13,635 bases of DNA, from NCBI GenBank assembly GCA_014361095.1, contig JACIWF010000023.1, positions 1 to 13,635 of the forward strand. The letters are read 5' to 3'. The translations under genes and the position numbers were made by a program. Under the pieces are notes generated by a model that ran no database searches, was not told the DNA's origin, and worked only from the letters and a program-made list of their open reading frames with translations. Each line of letters opens with the position of its first letter. The first letter of the stretch is position 1. The stretch is from Hadesarchaea archaeon (GTDB lineage: Archaea > Hadarchaeota > Hadarchaeia > Hadarchaeales > Hadarchaeaceae). Of this stretch, positions 1-6,236 are shown in pieces.

Positions 1-84
1 CGGCATCAACACCGTTATCAATTTTGGCTAAGGCCGTTTATAAATGAAAAAAGATGGATTCGAAGCTCAGGCCTCAGGTGTGGC

Positions 85-92
85 TTTTATAA
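85..92 (+). promoter_or_regulatory. possible TATA box (TTTTATAA) upstream of a tiny ORF
   Basis: TTTTATAA lies about 26 nt before the GTG at 114, the spacing expected between an archaeal TATA box and the start of a leaderless transcript. The surrounding stretch is AT-rich, so a chance match is quite possible. Confidence 0.25.
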
Positions 93-113
93 TTTTGGGA
101 AAAAATTAAATTG

Positions 114-224
114 GTGTTCCTGTTGCGACGCTTTAAGCGCCGAAAGAAGGAACGGAAGGGTTGTAAAAAAGCTGAAATCAGGGAAAACAAAGAAATTAGG
201 GAGGAGCTGAAGAAAAACCCTTAG
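114..224 (+). CDS. possible small basic protein, 36 aa, unrecognised
   Basis: An open frame from GTG at 114 to TAG at 222-224 encodes 36 residues, very rich in Lys, Arg and Glu: it begins VFLLRRFKRRKKER and ends EELKKNP. The composition looks like a charged helix or a nucleic-acid-binding peptide. I recognise no family. Supporting it, TTTTATAA at 85-92 would place transcription start almost exactly at the GTG (leaderless). Against it: there is no ATG, no Shine-Dalgarno site, and its purine-rich DNA would give Lys/Arg/Glu codons by chance. It converges on the minus-strand gene ending at 234. The first 233 bases hold nothing else I can support. Confidence 0.22.
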   Translation: MFLLRRFKRRKKERKGCKKAEIRENKEIREELKKNP

Positions 225-233
225 TTTGCCACT

Positions 234-602
234 TTAAACCCTTGAGCGCTCCGGCGGAACCGTAAAGCATACCACGCCCTGCTTAGGCTCATAGATGTGG
301 CCAGCCCTCTTTTCTGCGGCGATTATTTCGTTGACCTCTTCCCTTTCCAAGCCCACTTTCTCTGCCAGGTCAACTATCTCCTCAACTTCAACCATCCCGC
401 TGGGCTCCTTGCTCGCCAAAGCCCTCATAGCGCGGAGGACGAAATCAACTTTGGCTTCATTTCCACGGAGAATCAGTGAAACCTGCTTCTTGGGCGGGGC
501 AGGTGCCGTCTCGACGGTAACATAGGTGCTGATGTCCAGGTCCAGATTAAACTGCTTACCGCAAATGGGACACTTTACCTGCACTCGCTGGCGCAACTCC
601 AT
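234..602 (-). CDS. stand-alone MCM-type winged-helix protein with CPIC motif, 122 aa
   Basis: No function is known to me. The N-terminus has a CPxC pair (Cys11, Cys14), like half a zinc ribbon; the only other Cys is near residue 112. Residues about 52-115 look like a winged helix and match the C-terminal winged helix of the MCM encoded in this same window: EKRAGHIYEPKQG here against EKKRGHLYEPKQG in MCM residues 651-663, 11 of 13 identical, with weaker similarity through the preceding helices. In archaeal MCM this domain regulates the helicase and has been linked to initiator contact, so a replication-related or competing regulatory role is possible, but that is inference. A DNA-binding transcription regulator is the alternative. 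ATG at 600-602 is the start; there is no good SD, and a TATA-like CTTTAAAG lies about 30 nt upstream. The gene is divergent from the Mut7-C gene. Confidence 0.85.
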   Translation of the reverse strand: MELRQRVQVKCPICGKQFNLDLDISTYVTVETAPAPPKKQVSLILRGNEAKVDFVLRAMRALASKEPSGMVEVEEIVDLAEKVGLEREEVNEIIAAEKRAGHIYEPKQGVVCFTVPPERSRV

Positions 603-628
603 ACCCCATCTTAAATTCTCACCTTTAC

Positions 629-636
629 CTTTAAAG
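629..636. promoter_or_regulatory. palindromic TATA-like box CTTTAAAG between divergent genes
   Basis: CTTTAAAG is a perfect palindrome in the 55-base gap between the divergent starts. Its centre is about 26 nt from the ATG at 658 (plus strand) and about 30 nt from the ATG at 602 (minus strand), suitable for near-leaderless transcripts both ways. Neither start has a convincing SD, which fits leaderless mRNAs. This is assigned from spacing and AT content only. Confidence 0.4.
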
Positions 637-657
637 CTTGAAAATGGGGTAACTATT

Positions 658-1176
658 ATGCCCCTGAACTACCCGTTAAATTGGAGCATGAAATTTGTAG
701 CCGATGAAATGCTGGGAAAACTGGCGCGGTGGCTGCGCCTAGCCGGCCACGATGTCGTCTACATTGGCAAACTAAAGCTGCCTCCAAAAAGGCAGGACGA
801 AAAGATACTGGAAATACTATCGAACGAGGGAGGAGTTCTTCTCACCGGAGATGTGGCGCTGTATAAACATGCCGCCAAGTCTGGGTTGAAGAGCATTCTG
901 ATCAGAGAAACTGAAATCGCCAGACAATTGGTTGAGATATCAAAACTTCTGGGTGAAAGAATAGAGATAGTCCCAGAGAACTCCAGATGTCCCATTTGCA
1001 ACGGTAGCCTAACTCCGATCGAAAAGAGCGCGGTAAAAAACACTATACCTGAAAAAGTCCTAATCGCCAATGACAGCTTTTGGCGCTGCAACGGTTGCAA
1101 CAAAATATATTGGAAAGGTAAACACTGGGAAAACATAATTGAAACGGTAAAACAATATGAAAATATGATGAAGTGA
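658..1176 (+). CDS. Mut7-C RNase domain protein (PIN-like) with zinc ribbon
   Basis: The family (DUF82/Mut7-C) is a PIN-like nuclease fold, predicted to be a metal-dependent RNase; substrates in archaea are not established. The hallmark MKFVADEMLGKLARWLR opens the domain, followed by LAGHDVVY, and LLTGDVAL supplies further acidic residues, as in PIN-type active sites. The C-terminal third has a four-Cys zinc ribbon, CPIC followed by CNGC and a WKGKHW ending typical of the family. Length is 172 aa from ATG 658 or 162 aa from ATG 688, the usual first Met of the family. I favour 658 because CTTTAAAG would start a leaderless transcript there; the GGAG before 688 is only 2 nt from that ATG. The frame stays open further upstream, but that part overlaps the divergent gene. 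AMMECR1 follows after 4 nt. Confidence 0.85.
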   Translation: MPLNYPLNWSMKFVADEMLGKLARWLRLAGHDVVYIGKLKLPPKRQDEKILEILSNEGGVLLTGDVALYKHAAKSGLKSILIRETEIARQLVEISKLLGERIEIVPENSRCPICNGSLTPIEKSAVKNTIPEKVLIANDSFWRCNGCNKIYWKGKHWENIIETVKQYENMMK

Positions 1177-1180
1177 TGCC

Positions 1181-1783
1181 ATGTTAACGCTCGATGAAGG
1201 TACTATTCTGGTAAGAACTGCACGTCAGGCAATAGCCACCTATCTCCGGAGTGGCAAGGTTCTGCCCAGACCAAAGGTGCCGAGCAAGCTTCTTGAGCCG
1301 GGCGGAGTTTTTGTCACGCTCACGAAAAATGGCGAACTGAGGGGGTGCATTGGACACCCGATGCCGACCATGCCTCTAATCGATGCTCTGATCGACTCGG
1401 CAATAAGCGCTGCCACACGTGACCCACGTTTTCCACCGGTAAATCTCAATGAACTCCAAGAGATAGAGATAGAAGTCAGTGTTCTGACCAAGCCAGAGGT
1501 ATTGAAAGCAGAACATCCCAAGGAATATCCCAAGCTGATAAAAATCGGTAGGGATGGTCTGATAGTTGAAGGGATGGGTGGTGCGGGCCTCCTGTTGCCT
1601 CAAGTAGCCGTTGAGTACAACTGGGATGCCGAAGAGTTCCTTTCCAATACCTGCATAAAGGCTGGCCTGATGCCTGACTGCTGGCTCGAACGAGGAATTC
1701 GCATAAGTAAGTTCTCAGCCCAAGTCTTCTGTGAATGCAAACCAGGTGGCAAAGTAACAGAACGTCAACTGTTGCCACCTTAA
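1181..1783 (+). CDS. AMMECR1-domain protein, 200 aa
   Basis: This is a full-length member of the AMMECR1 family, conserved in archaea, bacteria and eukaryotes, with no settled biochemical activity. Diagnostic features are LRGCIGHP at residues 53-60 (the invariant family signature), DPRFPPV at 81-87, the EIEVSVLTKPE strand, and the C-terminal GLLLPQVAVEYNWDAEEFL region. Length is normal for archaeal members. ATG 1181 is the start; it lies 4 nt after the TGA of the Mut7-C gene, so the two are probably co-transcribed and perhaps translationally coupled. Archaeal AMMECR1 genes are often near a Memo-like or radical SAM gene; neither is here. No membrane segment or signal peptide is seen. The next 60 bases before the tRNA show no gene. 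Confidence 0.93.
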   Translation: MLTLDEGTILVRTARQAIATYLRSGKVLPRPKVPSKLLEPGGVFVTLTKNGELRGCIGHPMPTMPLIDALIDSAISAATRDPRFPPVNLNELQEIEIEVSVLTKPEVLKAEHPKEYPKLIKIGRDGLIVEGMGGAGLLLPQVAVEYNWDAEEFLSNTCIKAGLMPDCWLERGIRISKFSAQVFCECKPGGKVTERQLLPP

Positions 1784-1837
1784 CCATTAGGCCTTAGTTC
1801 AACCGGGCAAAAATTTCGCAAACATCAATTCCAACTG

Positions 1838-1842
1838 AAAAA
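1838..1842 (-). terminator. T5 tract terminating the tRNA-Ser transcript
   Basis: Reading the minus strand, the tRNA 3' end (discriminator G, then CC) is followed directly by TTTTT, a usual archaeal intrinsic termination signal. Confidence 0.55.
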
Positions 1843-1844
1843 GG

Positions 1845-1943
1845 CGCCGGGGAGGGGATTTGAACCCCCGCTCTCCGAAGGAGAACCAGATCTCGAGTTT
1901 CGCCCATTATGACTGGCGCCTTACCTGGCTTGGCTACCCCGGC
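1845..1943 (-). tRNA. tRNA-Ser(CGA), class II, with a 14-nt intron at position 30/31
   Basis: The acceptor stem is GCCGGGG/CCCCGGC with discriminator G73, the archaeal serine identity base. The D-arm is GCC/GGC with the loop GG. A variable arm with stem UCUCC/GGAGA marks class II, and the T-arm loop is UUCAAAU. CCA is not fully encoded (CC then U). Read without interruption, the anticodon arm does not fold; removing 1899-1912 gives a perfect stem CCAGA/UCUGG and a seven-base loop CUCGAGA with U33 and anticodon CGA (1893-1895), which reads UCG. The mature length is 85 nt. The gene lies 49 nt downstream of the DP2 stop on the same strand, with a T7 tract between them. I see no clear TATA box of its own. 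Confidence 0.92.
1899..1912 (-). other. tRNA intron, bulge-helix-bulge type, non-canonical site (30/31)
   Basis: The 14-nt intron UCAUAAUGGGCGAA interrupts the 5' strand of the anticodon stem between bases 30 and 31, not the usual 37/38. The exon bases CGCC (25-28) pair perfectly with intron GGCG to form the central four-base-pair helix. The flanking three-base bulges are AG^U (5' site) and AA^A (3' site), each cut after the second base, as archaeal splicing endonuclease requires. A seven-base loop (CAUAAUG) caps the structure, and the outer helix is weak. The exact one-base register is inferred from the mature stem and the helix; both agree. Confidence 0.82.
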
Positions 1944-1946
1944 ACC

Positions 1947-1953
1947 AAAAAAA
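1947..1953 (-). terminator. T7 tract between DP2 and tRNA-Ser
   Basis: CTTTTTTTGG on the minus strand lies 40 nt after the DP2 stop and 3 nt before the mature tRNA 5' end. It may end the long replication operon transcript, or it may simply be part of the AT-rich tRNA leader. Confidence 0.35.
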
Positions 1954-1992
1954 GTTTTCATTGATAGGTAAAATGCTTTCGCGAAACTTAAA

Positions 1993-4900
1993 TTACATGA
2001 AATCTGCCAAACTCATCTGTCTTCTCGCGTCGCTCTCAAAAGTGGATCTGATATCACGGCGGGTCAGCTCCAACCGCTGTTTGGTGTATTCAGAAACTCC
2101 ATAATCCTCGGCAATCCTCATCGCAATCTGCATATATTTTTCAACACCTCCCCGTGTAACGGTAAGAACTAGCTTCCCACCGCACTTGGCACAAACTCCG
2201 CTGAGCGGAACCCTGCGATGAATCTGATTGCACTTTATACACCTGAACTTTTGACCGGCGAAGGTCCTTATGTTCCCCTTTAGATCTGGAATGAAGTGGT
2301 GCTCAATCAGCCTCTCCGCCACATCCTGTACGTCAACCGCTCTGATCTTTTTAGCCAGGTTGAGCTGATACTCAGTCTTTTCCTCCATTGTTTCCAACGT
2401 CTTATACCTGCTCGAGCGCGCTCCGGCGGCTATGTTGCTGGTATCAAAGGAAAAGTTCAATCCAGAATACTGAAATTCCGTCCCAAGCCTGCGCTCAACC
2501 GTTTCCATTACCTTGGTAAGCTCCAGCGGGCTAGCATAACGCAGCGTGGCCTCATAGAACTCCAGCGGGTATCTGGTCATAACGTCCATGTTGTGAACCT
2601 CCTTGTCAATCTCGGTTGGGTCAATGCGAGTGCTGAGAATGAGCGGCGCGTCCATCGTCCCCCCTCGCTTGGACGGCAAGAACCGCTTGCTGAAGTTGAG
2701 CAATGCATCGAGCAACAGCATTACGCAGTCCTCGTCGCCATCGCAGTCCCTCCGCTTGGCAGCATGGAAGTAGGGATGCGCGTAGCCCACCGTGGCCTCG
2801 GTAAAACCAATTATCCGGCCGACGACACCTACCGACGTGTGTGGAGCCAAACCTATCACCAGATGACCGACCAAGTCCGAGGGCTGATTGGCATTGTAGT
2901 AAGGCTTCAAACCATAGAATTTCTGTAAAAGATCATCAATGAACTTTGATGCCCGAAACAGGTAATCGGCCCCCTCCTCGGACAGCAGGATATCCTGGAC
3001 CTTTAACTCCACCAGTTGATCCTCACGCTCCAGCGGGTTTCCATCCTTATCCACCGTGTAGCCTAGCTCCCGCAGACGCTCCACTGGTGTGCCAATCTCG
3101 CGCGGCATGAAATGGGTAAGGGGTACATCGGTGGCATCGAACCTTATGGTACCATCTTTGAAGACCTCCACACCATGCTTAGCACGAAGAATGCCCTTCT
3201 CTATCGGTTCGGGAATCTTGAAATCACTCGTCATCCCTATAACGCCTTTAATCAACTCAGGAGGCTCCTCCCCCAGCCCCCGCAGCGCATCTTCCAGCAT
3301 TGATTTAAGGTCAATTGTCTGTTTGGTGAAGAACTCGGCGCGGGTCTTACATGTGGGGCAAGTTTCGCCCTGCAACACACGTCTGCACTTTGGGCAGCTC
3401 CTGACGTACTCGGCCAAGCCGCCGCACTTCTGACACCTTCTGGTGAATCCAATCTCACCACAATTAGTACATTTCAGCGTGGCGAGCTCAACCGAGATTT
3501 CGCCTCCCTTTTCAGCGGCCTTTGCCAAGTTGCGCGTCATGCCCCCGCGCAGGCCAACTGGGAAGAGCATATGGACTGGCGGACTCATCCGCCTCGGGTC
3601 TGCTTTTTCCGGTCTGCCCATTCTGGCACCTATGCGCGTGGGACCCTCCTCCCTAACAGTAAAGCCGGCCAAAGCACAAACTATCTCCATTATGCTCTTG
3701 AACTGACTCTCCTTCAAGACTCGCTCAAATTTATCCTTGGTCAGGCGTTCCCCATCCAAAATTCCCAACGACTTACAGAGGGGCAGGGAATGTTCCGTTA
3801 TGACCACAGCACCATCAATAACTCTGTGAGGAACTCCGAGCTCCTCCAGAATCCTCTTTGGGACCGGCTCTAACGGCAGGCGCAACTGCTTGAGTTCACC
3901 ATTTTCAAATGTTGGTTCACCTTGGAGCAACCATGCGCAGAGATCCTGGAGCTCTTCCACGCTCAGCTCTGAGTAAGAGTAAGTATAGGCAGGATGAAGC
4001 GGGACACCCAGCTCTTCAGAAATCTTAACCGCCAAGGCCGGCGGGGGAGCAGGGTAAGGCTTTGAAAGATAGGGAGTTAAATCTTGCTCAAACCTTTTAC
4101 TCTGCAACGCTCGCTCCACTTCCTGCGACCACCACTCCTCACAGTAACTGGCAGGCATCAGCGGATGGTTATTCTCCAAGAATTCTCCAAAACCGATCAA
4201 TATATCGCCTAAGAACAGTATCTCCTCGACCTGCTGCCGCAGCTCAAGGGCCTGTTCAAGCGTCTTTATCTGGACCACTGAACCATCCTTGAGTTTGACG
4301 GTGGGTCCCTTGATGCTGTCCACCGGAGTAACTGCTCCACCTTTACCTGGGCGTTCGGTCTTTAGCTGTGTCCCGGTCACTAAAAAGTCATCACAGATGG
4401 CCATGGTGGCTGGATGGATACCCACGGCTGCAATTCCGGTGTTCCTGGCCCTGCCATAACGGAGTCTGAAGCCACCCTCACGACCCTTATGTCCCTCAGT
4501 TCCGGGATGTGAAAACACCGGCCTTCCAGCGATTACTTCTCCAAGATATTTATCTCCCTTGGGGAAAACCTGCTTGGCCTCCTCTTTCGTCGGTGCCTTG
4601 GCGATAATATCCTGCAGCCAGGACCAGCCATCAATATTAAGCTTGTTGACGTATTTCATTATCTTCGGAGCTTTCTGCATGACTCCTTCGACCATGGCCA
4701 ACACAGCCCCACCTCTGACCCTGTTGTGTTCAACCCGGTCGAGGTCTCGAAAGACCATCACAGTGGCCTCTTTACCCGACGGATCACCCGTTATTTCAAC
4801 GGGTATGTTCTGCATCACCAGCCGGATGTCCTCCGGTGGCGGTGTATATTGCTCCCGACCAACAGAAGTGCGATAGATCTCAACTTCCTCGACAAACCTC

Positions 4901-5439
4901 TCTATCTCACGATCTGTGGCTTTGTAAGGGCTGAGGTAAAGACGGCGGCGGACAAAATCGCCGGCGAGAACAGCTAGAGCCGCAGCGGTGCCGCCGGCCG
5001 CCCTTATCGGGCTGGCAAAGTAAAGCGCCAAGTACTGCGTGCCATCAAAGTTGTTCTTTATCTTTACATCCGTTATTCCCTCTATCGGGGCCACGACAAC
5101 TCCCTCAGTCAAAACCGCCAGCGCCGTCCTCACCGCCTGTTTGGCCACCGTCTCTTCGTCAAACTTTCCGAACTTGCCGTCGACAATCATCTCGGCAACT
5201 TTCAGCGCGACCTCTTCTCGAGGCATCTGTTTCTCAAGCTGTCTGATTACCTCGGCAACTCCTTCAGGCCCGACCAGTTTTTCCACCCTGCTGGCCAAAT
5301 CACCTGCTCGAGGTATCTCCGGCTCCAGTTCAGGATCTTTTCCCTGGGCCCTGGCCTCTTTAGCTATTTTGTATAGCTCTTCGGTCTTTCGCTCCAGCTC
5401 CTCGAAATATTCCTCCATCGAGGGGTTTGCTGAACTCAA
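1993..5439 (-). CDS. polC: DNA polymerase D large (catalytic) subunit DP2
   Basis: This is the catalytic subunit of the archaeal replicative polymerase PolD; it pairs with DP1, also encoded here. It is 1148 aa, normal for an intein-free DP2. The catalytic site is RRDCDGDEDC, with Asp900 and Asp902 as the likely metal ligands of the double-psi beta-barrel core. Eight cysteines at 657, 660, 669, 672, 682, 685, 694 and 697 form two zinc sites; four more at 1067, 1070, 1083 and 1086 form a C-terminal one. The last eight residues, QMSLADFM, are a PIP box for PCNA. The start is TTG at 5439: GGAGGTGG lies 6-7 nt upstream, while the first ATG (5418) has no SD. TTG overlaps the phosphatase stop as TTGA, so translation is probably coupled. 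It is the last protein gene of the operon. Confidence 0.97.
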   Translation of the reverse strand: MSSANPSMEEYFEELERKTEELYKIAKEARAQGKDPELEPEIPRAGDLASRVEKLVGPEGVAEVIRQLEKQMPREEVALKVAEMIVDGKFGKFDEETVAKQAVRTALAVLTEGVVVAPIEGITDVKIKNNFDGTQYLALYFASPIRAAGGTAAALAVLAGDFVRRRLYLSPYKATDREIERFVEEVEIYRTSVGREQYTPPPEDIRLVMQNIPVEITGDPSGKEATVMVFRDLDRVEHNRVRGGAVLAMVEGVMQKAPKIMKYVNKLNIDGWSWLQDIIAKAPTKEEAKQVFPKGDKYLGEVIAGRPVFSHPGTEGHKGREGGFRLRYGRARNTGIAAVGIHPATMAICDDFLVTGTQLKTERPGKGGAVTPVDSIKGPTVKLKDGSVVQIKTLEQALELRQQVEEILFLGDILIGFGEFLENNHPLMPASYCEEWWSQEVERALQSKRFEQDLTPYLSKPYPAPPPALAVKISEELGVPLHPAYTYSYSELSVEELQDLCAWLLQGEPTFENGELKQLRLPLEPVPKRILEELGVPHRVIDGAVVITEHSLPLCKSLGILDGERLTKDKFERVLKESQFKSIMEIVCALAGFTVREEGPTRIGARMGRPEKADPRRMSPPVHMLFPVGLRGGMTRNLAKAAEKGGEISVELATLKCTNCGEIGFTRRCQKCGGLAEYVRSCPKCRRVLQGETCPTCKTRAEFFTKQTIDLKSMLEDALRGLGEEPPELIKGVIGMTSDFKIPEPIEKGILRAKHGVEVFKDGTIRFDATDVPLTHFMPREIGTPVERLRELGYTVDKDGNPLEREDQLVELKVQDILLSEEGADYLFRASKFIDDLLQKFYGLKPYYNANQPSDLVGHLVIGLAPHTSVGVVGRIIGFTEATVGYAHPYFHAAKRRDCDGDEDCVMLLLDALLNFSKRFLPSKRGGTMDAPLILSTRIDPTEIDKEVHNMDVMTRYPLEFYEATLRYASPLELTKVMETVERRLGTEFQYSGLNFSFDTSNIAAGARSSRYKTLETMEEKTEYQLNLAKKIRAVDVQDVAERLIEHHFIPDLKGNIRTFAGQKFRCIKCNQIHRRVPLSGVCAKCGGKLVLTVTRGGVEKYMQIAMRIAEDYGVSEYTKQRLELTRRDIRSTFESDARRQMSLADFM

Positions 5440-6236
5440 GTAACCACCTCCGCCAAACTACGCAAGACACAATCGGGGAAATCTTTGGTACCCTTTGCCC
5501 TCCTGACGTCATCTTCGGAAGCAACGCCGGACAACACCAATATCGTGAACAAACCTGCCCTCTTGCCCGCCTTGATATCGGTCTCAATCTGGTCGCCGAT
5601 GATGGCAGTTTCGCCGGGATCAGTTCCTAGGATCTTTAAGCCATATCGAATCATGTGTGGATAAGGTTTACCGATTATCACGTCTGGCTTTCTTCCCGAG
5701 CACCTTTCCAGAGCAGCGATAACCGCTCCCGCTCCGGGCAAAAGCCCATCTTCTGTGGGATAAACACGATCGGGGTTGGTGGCTATAAACTTGGCCCCTG
5801 ACAAAAGTGCACGGAGACCATCTTTGAGCTTTCCATAAGTCAGTTCCTGGTCGATACCTACGACGACATAGGTCGCCTTTTCCGGGGCCACCAACCTCAG
5901 TCCGGCGCGAGTTATCTCATCAACCAGCCCCTTTCCACCTATCACGAAAACTTTGGCCTCGGGATCAAGCCTTCTGATGTAATCGGCCGCAACTTGGCCC
6001 GAGGTGATCACATCCTTTTCCGCTACCGGTATACCCATCCGCCTTAACTTCTGCACGTAATGGGGGCGAGTATTCTCAGAATTGTTTGTTAAAAAAATAA
6101 CCTTTTTACCCAGGCCGCGCAGAAAAGCCACGGCTCTGGATGCCCCCCCAATCGGCCTGCTGCCGCAGTAGATGACGCCGTCCATGTCCAAGATGACCGC
6201 GGTTATCTTTTGGAGAATCCTTTCGATCTCAGGCAA
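5436..6236 (-). CDS. HAD-IIA (NagD/4-nitrophenylphosphatase-like) hydrolase, 266 aa
   Basis: This is a haloacid dehalogenase superfamily phosphatase; such enzymes remove phosphate from small metabolites through an aspartyl-phosphate intermediate. Motif I is DMDGVIY (nucleophile Asp17, acid/base Asp19), motif II is FLTNNS (about 49-53), motif III Lys lies in IIGKPYPHM, and motif IV is GDQIETDI, so all catalytic residues are present. The long middle section is the C2 cap that defines subclass IIA. The substrate cannot be told from the sequence. It sits between the two PolD genes, overlapping DP1 by 8 nt and DP2 by 4 nt. The start is TTG at 6236 with GGTGGTGA about 7 nt upstream; no ATG precedes the catalytic motif except the one inside it. 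Involvement in replication is only suggested by position. Confidence 0.92.
   Translation of the reverse strand: MPEIERILQKITAVILDMDGVIYCGSRPIGGASRAVAFLRGLGKKVIFLTNNSENTRPHYVQKLRRMGIPVAEKDVITSGQVAADYIRRLDPEAKVFVIGGKGLVDEITRAGLRLVAPEKATYVVVGIDQELTYGKLKDGLRALLSGAKFIATNPDRVYPTEDGLLPGAGAVIAALERCSGRKPDVIIGKPYPHMIRYGLKILGTDPGETAIIGDQIETDIKAGKRAGLFTILVLSGVASEDDVRRAKGTKDFPDCVLRSLAEVVT

Noticed and set aside
44..109. 21-residue ATG frame after TTTATAAATG near the left edge
   Set aside because: Too short, no SD, and the TATA-like sequence overlaps the start instead of lying about 26 nt upstream.
1828..1844. ATTCCAACTGAAAAAGG, which loosely recalls a mini origin-recognition box
   Set aside because: Single and imperfect copy, fully explained by the T-tract and 3' end of the tRNA gene.
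1784..1844. tRNA-like fragment (TTAGTTCAACCGGGC) after AMMECR1
   Set aside because: Only a short resemblance to part of a tRNA; no acceptor, anticodon or T-arm can be formed.
2296..2928. 210-residue plus-strand frame antisense to DP2
   Set aside because: It is opposite a strongly conserved catalytic region of DP2, and its sequence has no motif; long antisense frames are common there.
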